The notes under the pieces: model-generated | Databases searched by the model: none | Told to the model about the DNA's origin: nothing | What the model saw: only the letters and a program-made list of their open reading frames with translations | Program-made: the position numbers and the translations under genes | NCBI GenBank assembly: GCA_039707655.1 | Contig: CM077676.1 | Span: forward strand, 236,755,366 to 236,819,365 | From: Elymus sibiricus | Taxonomy: Eukaryota > Streptophyta > Magnoliopsida > Poales > Poaceae | Reading direction: 5' to 3' | DNA length: 64,000 bases | Part shown: piece after piece, positions 11,394 through 23,000 of the stretch | How the letters are laid out: the number at the start of each line of letters is the position of its first letter | Position numbering within the stretch: position 1 is the stretch's first letter

Positions 11394-12811
11394 TGTTGGG
11401 CTACGCTAGGTGCATGGCTGCAATATAAAAATTTCCCTACGCGCAGATCAACCAGGAATATGCTACGAGAGATGGATCATGTCTCGTTACCACTAGATGC
11501 GCCGTGCCGTGCAGCAGAAGTAGAGTTGGGGCAGCGCGTCTCCGGAGTCGTCTCCTCCTCGTTGATCTCCCACGTAGCCAATCGGATCCCACGAACAGGT
11601 TCGCCAGAGCGGCGCAAGTGCACCGCCTCTAACGGTATCCGTGCGTGCAGGAGGAATGTCGTGTGGCGGACTGCTAGGTCGGATCACACAACCAGCAGCG
11701 AGTGGAGGTGGCTAGTTGCAACACATGCAAAGCCTTAATGACGACACCGAAGCGATCAACTGAAACTGTATACCGCACCTCCACTACATATAGGCATCCG
11801 TCGCGGGCTCAACGCTTGGGCCTCGCACGGATCCTAAAGCCCAAAGTCTGTTCGGCCTGGATCCGGGTCCAAGTAGGATCACATCTGACTCGTGGAGTCG
11901 GATCCGGCCTCACAGGTTCCTTCTCTTAAGCGCGTGACCCCTTAGGTTCAAGTCAGCTTGGTCGCAGGTCGGATCACATCCGACCTGCTCGGTTGGTAGC
12001 GGCCTCTAGTAAAGCGTGCCGACCACCAAGTACACAATGAAGCCGGTTGGCGAACCTATACAACGTGTCACCCTTCTGTTCCCTTTGTCACACGATATAT
12101 GTTGCCGAGCTCAGGGCAAGTCTGTTATCCTTGTGCTAGCCCGACCTCTTTCTCGTTGCAGTGATGCCACAAACCAGATTATCTCATAATCCTTGTCACA
12201 TGACCATGCTTATCTCGGTCGGATCACACGAGGGGCCCAGAGTACATCTCTCCTGATCGGAGGGGCAAATCTCATCTTGCTCGACCATATCTCGCAGCAT
12301 GGGTCTGGACAAGCCCGAAACCTACCTATATAACTACCCAATTACAGAGTAGCGTTTGGTTGGCCCAAAGCAGGCCTGTCACCATCCCGAGTACATGCGC
12401 CAGCTCAGGTCTTAGGACATAGAACGTATGTTGTACTGGAGACTCACAGAAGACCTATCGCTACATCTCATAGTCGGATCTATCTGAGTCGGACCTTATT
12501 TGGACTCGGATCCGACTATGTCGAATCCGACCAGATCTTTCTGAGTCCATATTATCCGGCTAGCATCCAATGCTACATGGCCAGTGAGACCGAGCCATCC
12601 ACCGTGTCATATGCTAGTCTATTCAGCTGCGCATCCACACAACCATTTCGACTAGGGACCATTTAGGACAATCATCATACAATGCATAGTCCCACAAACA
12701 AGTCACGTACTTGCTGATACACATCATTGATAATGTTCAAGGACTATCTTTATTCATAAACACATAGGAAATATCATCATACATGATTGCCTCTAGGGCA
12801 TATCTCCAACA
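11394..12811 (-). repeat. Solo copia-type LTR (1418 bp) with perfect 5-bp TSD
   Basis: On the minus strand it starts TGTTGGAGATATGCCCTAGA, the start of a BARE/Angela/Claudia-like copia LTR, and ends CCCAACA. TGGCG flanks it on both sides (11389-11393 and 12812-12816), and no internal domain is present. That is the signature of LTR-LTR recombination. A minus-strand TATATAGG core is near 12319-12328. The LTR is studded with GTCGGATC/GATCCGAC words (for example near 11678, 11970, 12219, 12472 and 12510). Confidence 0.8.
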
Positions 12812-13037
12812 TGGCGTACATAGAAACCCAACACTATCACTATCTTCCAACTGCTCAGTACAGCTGGGCCCACACATTGGTGGCGTTTCAAATAATATCC
12901 ACGCCAACACTAACCTTATAAAGCCGGCGTACCAAATATGCCAACGCCACCACGATTTGAAAAAAAAATAGTGCTGACGTTGATTGGAAATGCGGCGCCA
13001 CCAACAAAAGTTGTGGCTAGCCATTTCTCCACTAGTG

Positions 13038-13799
13038 GGGCGTCGCCGGCGCCTCCACGAGAAGACACCGTCGCGGGCACCTCCGCACCACGAGGAAGAG
13101 AGCCACTACTGGTCCCGGTCTTCTGGAGATGAACCGAGGTCACGCCGTTGTGCCGCGTGCTGGAGGGCGTTCCGCGCTGCACGCCGGCTCAATCAAGGAG
13201 CCTGGACATGGGCACATGGCCGAGGGCCAAGCCGAGTGCGAGCATGGGCGGTTGTGCGCCGGTGATGGGGTGGCCCACGCTGTATCTGAGGTCAAGGGGG
13301 TCTCGCCGAGCGTGCGCCGGTGGAAGCCGCCGCCGCTGCACCGTGCACGGGGCCGATGGCCACGGCGATCTGTGTGCCGCGTATGAGCGTCGTCGCGCCA
13401 TTGCTGGCTGCACGCTGGAGGGTCGGCGAGCGCTGTGCCACCGCTGGCCGGGGAGAGCCTCGCCTTGGATGGTGCCACTCCTACCGCGCGCCGCGGGTGA
13501 AGGCCGATGTCTCAGGCGCTGCTACTCTACGAGGATGCGGGCCGAGCGCCCGCGCCATGGCTGGTGAGCCGGGGCGTTGTCCTGTTCATCATTGGTGCCG
13601 CCATGTGATATGAGCGAGAGAGAAGGCTCAGACGCGGTCCACTACTCAAGGTTCGTGGGCGCAGTCAGCATGCCTCCTCGCCATGTTATCCCTGCAGGCG
13701 GGCCCCATCTGTCAGTTAGGCTGTCAAAAAGCGGTTCAAACGAGAATTAGTCTGATTTTTGCGGCCTGACCCAAGCTTGGTATTATCTAAAAAAACGAA
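13038..13799. other. GC-rich intergenic DNA, no supported gene
   Basis: Open stretches exist here on both strands in several frames, but they overlap each other, lack recognisable motifs and are explained by high GC content. The DNA lies between the CACTA terminus and the upstream region of the translocator gene. Confidence 0.5.
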
Positions 13800-14066
13800 A
13801 AGAGGTACTAATTCGTTATCCTAGTCAGAAATGTGGTATTTATACGCAATTAACTCTCATCCACAAAACAAAACAAAAAAAGCGCAAAATGCACACTAAG
13901 AAGCTGACACGAGGGGCTAATGTCTACACTGTACAGAACCCTAACGGATTATGCTTTCCCGTATAGACCAATCTCACCCGTAGCTCTCCGAAGGCCGCAG
14001 CCACCAGTGTCCGACCCCCGGTTCCTCCGCTCGGCCGCTCGCGCCGCCGTGCACAGCCGGGCGCCA
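13800..14066 (+). promoter_or_regulatory. Probable core promoter and 5' leader of the translocator gene
   Basis: TATTTATAC at about 13837-13845 is the best TATA-like element upstream of the coding exon, in A/T-rich DNA that contrasts with the GC-rich flanks. An in-frame upstream ATG at 13920 would add 49 residues (MSTLYRTLTD...) with no transit-peptide logic. I prefer the ATG at 14067, which has G at +4 and is followed by a typical plastid transit sequence. Confidence 0.4.
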
Positions 14067-17000
14067 ATGGAGCGCCTCCACCTCGCGGTGTCCCACCGCC
14101 CAGCTCTCCCCCTCCCCACTCCTCACAACCACCTCCGCCGCCGCCATCTCCAGCTGCAGCCCTCCACTAATTCTCTCTCCCTCTCCCGCCCCATCTCCCC
14201 TCACATCTCCCTCGCCCCTCGCCGCCACCTCCATCCTCTCCTCGCCTCCGCGTCCGCCACCCAAGCTTCAAGCCCCAACACTGAGCCCGCACCGGCGCCG
14301 GCCCCCGCCGCGGCCCCGGCCGGCGCGAAGCTGCTCCCCCTCATCGCCTCCATCGCGGTCGGCCTCGCAGTGCGATTCCTGGCGCCGCGGCCCCCCGAGG
14401 TGACTCCGCAGGCGTGGCAGCTCCTCTCCATCTTTCTCTCCACCATCGCAGGGCTCGTCCTCGGCCCGCTCCCCGTCGGCGCGTGGGCATTCCTCGGGCT
14501 CACTGCTACCGTCGCCACGGGTACGCTCCCCTTCACCGCGGCGTTCGGGGCGTTCACCAACGAGGTCATCTGGCTCATCGTCATCTCCTTCTTCTTTGCA
14601 CGGGGGTTCGTCAAGACCGGCCTCGGCGACCGCGTTGCCACCTACTTCGTCAAGTGGTTGGGTGGAAGCACTCTGGGCCTATCCTACGGTCTCACCATCA
14701 GTGAGGCATGCATCGCGCCGGCCATGCCCAGCACCACGGCGAGGGCTGGAGGGGTGTTCCTTCCCATTGTCAAGTCGCTATCACTGTCGGCCGGCAGCAA
14801 GCCGAATGATCCATCAGCGAAGAAGCTGGGTGCCTACCTTGTGCAGTCTCAGCTGCAGGTACGCTACAATTTACTGATGCTCATGCGAAAAGGCTGCGTT
14901 TTTATTTACGAATTTAAGATATTACAGATGAATCATTGTAATCTGGGAGGTGCATTTTATCTCTATACAGTATATTGCTTATGGTTGTGCTCAGAATGAG
15001 TTCTTCATTACAGTTGCGTAACATGGGTTGTCCATATGCTGACAAGCCAGTAGGATGGATCTTAGTAATAATTATTATACTCCTAAGATTAGAATTTCTT
15101 GTGTGAAATTTTCTGTCTTGCTATTATTAATCAAGAGTTCTGTTTGCTTCCTCATTGCATCCAGAAGCATGCGTTCTGGTTCACTCTTATACTTGAAAAC
15201 ACCTTCACTCTGAAATTATTGGAAAATATGTGGCATTTGTAACACAAGATCTGGTTTGCATGGCATTTTTCTAGTATGCTTGTGATAGCTACCTGTGTTA
15301 AATGCTGTGTCAGGGACAGAACTTGATACATGTAGGCTGTACTAGTGTTGTTTGAATGGGTTAAATTACACGGTCTAGAGATAGTTGTGATCATGGAGTC
15401 TATATATTTTTACTAATAATAATTAAGGGTTCTTCATAATTACTGGGATTTGACTCTGTTATGTGGTCTAGCTCATCAAACGATGGAGTCTTATCCCTTA
15501 ATTAGAGTCCTGGTTGATTAAGCAAGTTTGTTAGGACTTAGGAAAGAGTCCAATCAGTTTAGATCGAAGTATTAGAGTTTGAATAGACTTACCGGCTTGT
15601 CGGTCAACTCTTGTCTACTGTATAAAAGGGCTGACCCTGTAAATAAAGCAAGCAAAGAAGAATAGTGTCGTCTACTTTTATCTACCTAATTAGGGTTATG
15701 TCACCATTAGATTATTCCAGTTTAGTATCTGAGCCATCTACGATGGTGGGCAAAGAAATCGAGATCGAGGCTGTGGAGCAGATGAAGAACATCACGAAGC
15801 AATTGGAGGCCTTCACATGCCAACGAGCAGAGGACCAGGCGCTCCTTGCCGGGCTAGTGCAGCGCTTGACGGCACTCGAGCAACGGCTGCAGCCTTGCCC
15901 ACACCACTAGATCCCACGGCTGCAGCGGCCGCCCATGATGGTCCCAGGCCCTCCTCCCCAGTGACAATATGCCCCTGGTGCTTCCCCTCGCCAACAATGC
16001 CTCCAATGCCCCCTTCTCGAGCGGGGAATCATCGATTGCCCACCCCAACCACCCCTCGCTTTTCTGCCATCAACCGGCTACTTGCCGTCGCAACACAACC
16101 CTGTGCTGACTCCTGCTAACCACCACCAGCCACCATCCCCCTTTTACCACCTCCAGCCATCTCCTTACTCGCCAGCTGCTACATCAATCTGGGCCACTTC
16201 GCACCCCCACCTTACAGCTCAAATCCTACCCAAATCCTGCCCCAATTTTGTCGCCCACCTACTAACAACAGCTCTATCATCACCAGCCGCAGATCGCTGC
16301 CGCCTTCACGCCTCCAGCCACCAACCGATTCCTTACACCGGTATGACCGTGCCCCCCTCCACAACCCATCTATGGATCCACCCTGCCCATCACCTGCCTT
16401 CCGCCCCTGCCTAACCATCACCTTGGCTCAGGTTCAGGTTCCGGCATACCCCGCTTCCACAAGCTCGACTTCCCAACATATGATGGCTCGGTTGATCCTC
16501 TTGGTTGCCTCAATAGGTCCGAGCAGTTTTTTCATGGACAACGCATGAACGAGTCCGACAAGGTCTGGACTGCAGCCAACCACCTCACCGATGGCGCTCA
16601 GTTCTGGTGGTACTTACAACTCGAGCACAATTTCAGCAGCCGACATGGGAGCAGTTCAAGGAGGCTTGCCACGTTCAGTTTGGGCCATCACATTGAGCAA
16701 ATCCCTTGGGTGAGTTGGCACGTTTCCCATTCACTTCCTTGGTCGCTGACTACACCAACAGGTTTCTAGCGCTCAAGTGCCACAACAATGAGCCATTAAC
16801 ACCGTCCCAACAACGGTACCTGTACACGGCAGGCCTGCCTGATGGTCTTTGTGTTGACATCAAGCTTCAACGACCATCTGACCTCCACACTACCATCTCC
16901 TTCACCAAGGCCTATGAGCAGTGGCATTTCCTTCCAACATCACTACACTAGCCTTCTGAGCGGCCCCTCCGATCCTCCGGCGATCAATGCAACTCCAATA

Positions 17001-20000
17001 CCGTCACTTCTAGCACCACTAGCACCTGTTCTACCGTCGACCACTTCAGAGTGAACGCCGCCATGGCAGGTTTGGTGCCTCACCCCAACTGAGTTGGCAG
17101 AACGTTGTCGTCGGGGCCTTTGCTTCAACTACGACGAGATTTATGTTCGGGGTCACCATTGCGCGCGGCTCTTCTTCATCGAGGCTGACGACTACGGCCA
17201 AGATAGCTCCACAACTGGTACCCAAGGTTCCTTGAGGGTAAGACAAGCTACAACTTGCGAACAAGCTGCTTTTTGAAGAAAGGGAAAGATGTTTGTTATG
17301 TGGACCAGCCCATCAAACATGGAGTCTTACTCTTATCCCTTAACTAGAGTCCTAATTGATTAAGCAAGTTTGTTAGAAAAGAGTCCAGTTAGTCTAGAGA
17401 TCGTATTAGAATTTGAATAGACTTACTGGCTTGTCGATCAAGTCTTGTCTACTATATATGTTGTTGTAATGAAAAACCACAGAAGGCAGTTTTTTGTCGA
17501 TCAGGTCTTGTCTCCTATATATTCGATCGGGAGTTTGAATAGGGTCCTGGTAGATATTTGTCGTTGATCGAGTCGACGTGGTACCATGCTAGCGAGCATC
17601 TCATTCGGCAATCTTAAAAACAGGCGTTTATAGCGGTTGTGCAACGGGTCGACGTATACTGGAGAGAGGCATTTTTTTTTTTCTGGGTTTGGCCACGACT
17701 CCTGATTGAGCGAAGCTTAATCTCGTTGAGGGATGGACCCCGAGTAACATTACGATACCCGGCCTTATGTTGTCGGCTGAATCCTCGACACATGGTAAGC
17801 TTTCTTCGGGATGTTTCCGTTCCGTGCCCGGGCTCGGAGGGAAATTCACTTGGTCCGATTGCCTAAGCGGTCGTCTCAAAAGGAAGCCAAGATCTTGCCT
17901 GGTGTGAGAGCTCTCTTATTCCAAATGAGAGATAGGTTACAAATGACCCATGTGGTGCCTTTTATAGGCTCAAGGCCTTGTACAAATGACCACCACTACC
18001 CTTGGTGGGGAGGGAAAGCATGGGCACAAGAGTCTGTTGTAGAAAAAACTAAATGCCCCTACCCTTGGTGGGGAGGGAAAGCATGGGCAAAAGAGTCTAT
18101 TGTAGAAAAAACTAAATGCCCCTAAACATAAAGAAGAGGAAGGTTATTTCAATCTTTGGTCCATGAGGGATGGGCATGAGTGGGGTTAATGGGCTTCATA
18201 CTTTCTTGGGTCTCTTTATCATTAGGTTGCCATTTGACTTGGCATTTGACCTTTCTTTTTTGTGTCTTTGATCTTCAATATTTCTTGGTGCTCTGGCTTA
18301 TACAACATGGAGAACCAGGAACCTTCTGATTGATAGCTGATATTTTTTACTTACAACAATATAAAGGGGCTCAGCCCCTCTTAATAAAGCAGAGAAGAAT
18401 ATTGTCGTCTGGTTTTATATACTTTTCGATAATTAGGGTTATGTCAGTAGTAGATTCTTCCAGACTGCCCCAAAAAGTTGCTTTGATTTTGCATTGGGCA
18501 TGGTAGTTCAACAGCAACGTTGGAGTATTATATTGGACATTCAACCTAAAAGTCCATCACTAAGGGTGCAATTTTATCATATTTGATGTTTATACATAAG
18601 GTTGTGCTGTAGAGCTCATCTGATTAGAGGATACCATCAAAATAAACTAGTACCGGTACCGGTACTGAAAAAGTCTGTGAGTGTTTTGTATAAGCGTGTT
18701 GTTGGGTATGTGGAAAAAGAAAAGAAAAGGAGGGAAATTGAAGCAGCACAAGGTTGCGGAGGAGCAACTCCACCTTGCTGCTACAAAGTTTGCAACACAA
18801 GTGTTGAAGGAACTACTGCAATGTGCTGCGTAGATATCGCTCTAGAGGCGAAATAGGCCACATAATTTGGCCTTCTTGTAGCTTCAACATAATTTGCCAT
18901 CATATTCTTCACCTTCAGAAGCTTCAACATAATTTGGCCTTCTTGAAGTACGCTGAACTGCATGTTGTTGTGGTAGTCTTGCTGCAAGATTACCTCCCCT
19001 TCTTCCCTGGTGAACATCTTCTTCATCCTTTGATGAATCTTCTTCATTGGCAGCAGGGGGAACACCCCCTTTCTTATCATCTCAACCAGCTGATCGAATC
19101 TCCGGTTAAGATCTTAACGCAGCGCTTTGATTTGTTGTTCTGCACCCTTCATCCTCGTCTCCAATTGCTCCATTGCTTGCTGCAGTTCACTCTCAAAGAG
19201 AAAACCAAGAACTAGTATGGATCAACGAGGCTCTGGTACCACCTGAAGCAGCACAAAGTTGTGGAGGAGCAACTCCACATTGCCGCTACAAAGTGTACAG
19301 TACTAGAGTTGAAGGAACTACTTCAATGTGCTGTGATAGATATCGCTCTAGAGGTGAAATAGGCCAACGTGGCAGCAGGAGTTCAATCCAAAACTCCTAG
19401 AGCACAAGATCTACTCCAAGATCTTAGATAAGAACACCAAGTTCTATTATAAGTGGTGGGGGTACATAGTCTCGTCGCAAGTTAGAGGTGAGGACCTCTA
19501 TTTATAGGGCTTTGGTAAGCCTTCACATCCCAAATTCTACTTATAGTAGAACACTCTAGAAAACATCACTTAAGATACAATATTCCACTTACACCTCGAA
19601 GACTTGGAAAACAGTAGCTAGGTTATGAAAAGAAAAGAAATAATAGAGGGGAGTAGAAGTATCTAGCAGTCTGTTTCTTCTTCTTCTCTTCTTCTTCTTT
19701 TAGTTATCTCTATGGTAGGAGAATGAGGTTTGCTGGAAATAGTAGATGACTGCAGGTCTTGAAGTGTGGTTTTATAATGTCCGCTGCTCTTTGTGTGATC
19801 TGGAGCTGTTTCTGGGTATGTGCGTAGAGGATCTGGTGCGATCCTATGCATAGTGGAATACTGAGACTAAATCATTAAAATAATGATAATATGGCAAATA
19901 TATACTATATTTGGAAGGATGATGTATTCTTGTAACGTCTTGCATTTGAAGGATAAGATATGCTTTAGTATATTGATGTTTTGGTGGAGAAATCTGAGTT

Positions 20001-23000
20001 TCAAAGTAAACCATGGGCAACCAACAATCCTTCTTTAAGTTTGGAAGTTGTGGTGCTGTTTCTCTGTGATATACTCTCAAAATTTCTGATGTGTTGCTTC
20101 TAGCGTGGTCACATTTATAAAATCTCTCTGTTTCACTTCTTAACCATTTAAATTGAATTTTAAAACAACCAATAACAGTGTCGTGTTGGTTTCTGCTTCT
20201 TGACAGGCATCTGGCAACTCCAGTGCTCTCTTTCTGACCGCTGCTGCGCAGAATCTCTTGTGTTTGAAGTTAGCGGAGGAGGCTGGTGTCAAAATTGCAA
20301 GCCCGTGGATATCATGGTTCAAGGTTGCAAGTTTGCCTGCCATCATTTCGCTTTTAGCAACACCTTATTTGCTATACAAAATATTCCCTCCAGAAATAAA
20401 GGACACTCCTGATGCCCCTGCATTAGCTGCTCAAAAACTAAAGAAAATGGGCCCAGTGACGAAAAATGAATGGGTCATGGTTGCTACAATGATTCTTGCA
20501 GTCTCACTCTGGATATTTGGGTAAGATTTATGTCTTATTGACCAAATTATTTCTCTGCACTGAGTTCACCTACTAGCAATATACTTCGGATTTATGGTTG
20601 ATTTACAAGAGATAAACCCACCATTAGTCACACAACTCATGCGAGATGTGTAGTCACACATCTTTAAGAATGTTTTAATTGTAAAGTGGCCACAAGACTT
20701 GTAGTTTTTGAGCAAACATGTCACATGCAAATTAAACCCCTCTCTCTTCCCCTCACGCTCCCAGCCATGAGGCTGACGAGGCTGTATCTTTTTTTAAATA
20801 ACTATGATGACAGCTTTAGTGTGGTTTAGTGCAAATTAAACCCCTCTCTCTTCCCCTCACTTTCCCAGCCACGACAGAGTCTGCGAAACCGACTTACGGC
20901 ACGACGCACTTAAAAAAAGGGACTTCGACTGAAGTTGTTAATCAAGGACATCATCACCGTTGCCACCACCAATTTGTGCAGCTGTGTCGTGTGCGTCGAG
21001 AACATAACGTCTGCATTCTGATCCGCAGTAACTATCGGGGGTGTACGAGTGGTAGATCGGAATGGCGACACACAAGATACAGCGATCTACCCAGGTTCGG
21101 GCCCTCCGTGAAGCGGCAGCACTCTACTCCTGCTGCTGAGATGTATTGCTTAGTGTGCGACCGGATATTGGAGACATCTCAGCTAGGGTTGTACAAGGTG
21201 CGCCGCGTGGCTGCAGAGGTGTGAGATGAAGGGTTAGGTGAGGAACCATAGATCTCGCTAGTGGTGTGTAGAATGATCTGAGATGAATCTCTTGCCTCTC
21301 GAGAGGCCCATAACTTGCCTTGTATATGTGCTCAAGTTAGGGTAACATTGCTCGGGTCGGTTTACAAGTCGGTGGGGGCTACTGGGTCACGCCGGACCCT
21401 GGCTTGTTGGTGAGCTGGTTGGTTGCCTTGTCCCTCAAGATGATGAGGCATCCCATCTGGGAGTTGGACGTGAGTCGCCAGTCCGGCCATGCTAGGGTCG
21501 CTGGGCTGACTTTCGGCCTTGCTGACTATACCCTGGTGCCGTATCCTTGTTACAGCCCCTTCGACACCGTGGAGAAGGAGGTCCCTGGTCCTCTCCGTCC
21601 ACCTCGCCGCCGATGGTGCAATGGGGAAGGGAAGGGCTATGCCTTCGTCGAGTACGTCGACGACTCCGAGTGTGTTCCACAACCTGCATGCCCCCCTGCG
21701 TGGCTGTGGGTCAGCCCCCACGGACCTCTTCCGTGACTTTTGCAGACCACCATCCCTGTGTTTGTCACCGCCACACATGCCTTCCATTGGCACCGCCTGT
21801 GCTCACATCCGGCGACAATCCGGCCACCTCCACTCCTGTAGACGCCATGGGCAAACTGGCGAGTGTGTCCTCGTAGCTCACGGACGCGCTAGCGCCGCCG
21901 TGAGCTGCTCCATGTCCCTGCCTAGCGGCGAGCATGGCCATTAGGTCCGTAAACGAACCGAACTAGAGCGAGTGCACCCAGTCTCGGCTCGAGCTCGATT
22001 TCCATCACGAGCCAAAAGGTTAGCTCGAGCTCGGCTCGCAAGCTTAGGCACAAGCTTGAGCTCTGCTAGCTGAAGGCTCTACAAGCTTCCAGAACTCTTT
22101 ATATTTTTTTTATTTAACAAATTTGACCAGCACATCTGTTAGACGACACAAATTAGAGTATACTGGCCAAGATGACAACAACACAAGCCTTTATTTATTG
22201 CTGGAGCTCCACTGTGCTCCGTATCAGCAACCGATGTGGTATGAACTGGAGTGCTCCAACGCACACGCATTAACAATGGGTTACTAGGCTGCAAAAGGCT
22301 TCTTTGCCTCAGGAGTGAAGGCCCGTGAGGTGCCCAGACTTGTGTGCATATCGATTAGTAGTGGCAGGGGTATGATAACATTGGGCCTACAGTTATTTGC
22401 TGAAAGAGCTGGAACATTTAGCATGCTTGTTCTACCGAGCCTTTGTGAACCGTTCAAGCTTGAGCTTGCCAGGTTCGTGAGCTTCACATCAGGCTTTGTA
22501 TAGAGTCTGCGTCAATTAATTCGGATCGGTGGGAGTACATGCTTTCGTAGGAGGCAGTACGGTGACAACAAGATTTGAAGTAGGAACATAGTTACCGGAT
22601 TCGCTAGAACAGCCTTCGAACCCCGATTCAGATCGATCGATCTAGAACGGGATTCGAATTCTCTCAGATCGGTAGCGATCCGGTGCCTGATTCGCCGAAC
22701 TCAAAACAAACCGAAAAAATGAGATCGGTGGCTAACCTGGTACGGGCATGTGTGCAGCAGCTCGACCCTTGTGCTAGTGGCCAGTAGCTACGCAACTACG
22801 ACGCGGATGTGGTGGCCGGGCAGCAGCGAGTCGAAGTGGTACAGGCATGGTAGCTGGTGCTGCACGGCGACGGCGGCCACGACGTGGTGGCCGGAGAATG
22901 GCGACAGCGGCCAAGACATGGTGGCCGGCGAGGCGGCCACCCGGTGTGACGGCGGCAAAGATCTCGTGTCCGACGAGTCGCCTCCTGCAGCAGGTCCTTC

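Larger units (their letters stand above)
9961..13037. mobile_element. Probable CACTA (En/Spm) transposon remnant
   Basis: The right boundary is CACTAGTG at 13030-13037, read from the minus strand as CACTAGTGGAGAAATGG, a typical CACTA terminal inverted repeat. Subterminal DNA (12812-13025) has repeated GGCGT/ACGCC words (GGCGTACATAG, TTGGTGGCGTTTC, CCAACGCCACCACG). These continue on the far side of the solo LTR (GGCTGGCGTTCC, GGCACGCCATC, 11342-11393). No left terminus or transposase was found; TE2 at 9960 may have displaced it. Within it, 9961-10190 is GC-rich GGC/GGT-repeat DNA and 10191-10370 is A/T-rich with no gene seen. Confidence 0.5.
15457..18462 (+). mobile_element. Gypsy-derived non-autonomous element lacking most of pol
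   Basis: The 5' LTR is 15457-15719 (TGTTATGTGG...ATTCCA), the primer-site-like TTTAGTATCTGAGCC follows, then a degenerate gag, a zinc knuckle and a polypurine tract (GAAAGGGAAAGATG, 17279-17290). The 3' LTR starts at 17293 and ends at 18462, with an insertion inside it. Flanks are GACTC (15452-15456) and GACTG (18463-18467), a 5-bp target duplication with one mismatch. Protease, RT, RNase H and integrase are absent: the sequence goes from the knuckle almost directly to pol-end-like DNA and the PPT. It lies in the sense orientation in intron 1. Confidence 0.75.
14859..20206 (+). other. Intron 1 of the translocator gene (5348 bp), TE-rich
   Basis: It starts GTACGC after ...CTGCAG and ends TTGACAG, phase 0. 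It holds a pol-less gypsy derivative (15457-18462), an antisense gypsy remnant (18741 to about 19640) and otherwise A/T-rich unique-looking DNA at both ends (14859-15456 and 19640-20206) where I see no gene. Confidence 0.85.

Noticed and set aside
11394..12811. A second CACTA element or promoter cluster explaining the GTCGGATC words
   Set aside because: The TG...CA ends and exact TGGCG duplication show a solo LTR instead.
13148..13567. Long overlapping ORFs on both strands in GC-rich DNA upstream of DiT2
   Set aside because: Six frames are almost all open because of GC content; no domain, no consistent start, no splice logic.
13920..14066. Upstream in-frame ATG of DiT2 (49 extra residues)
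   Set aside because: Poor context, and the extension does not resemble a transit peptide start; the ATG at 14067 fits the family length and layout.
21362..21944. ORFs of 109-143 codons in intron 2
   Set aside because: They overlap on both strands, have Pro/Arg/Cys-rich composition without motifs, and lie inside an intron next to an LTR remnant.
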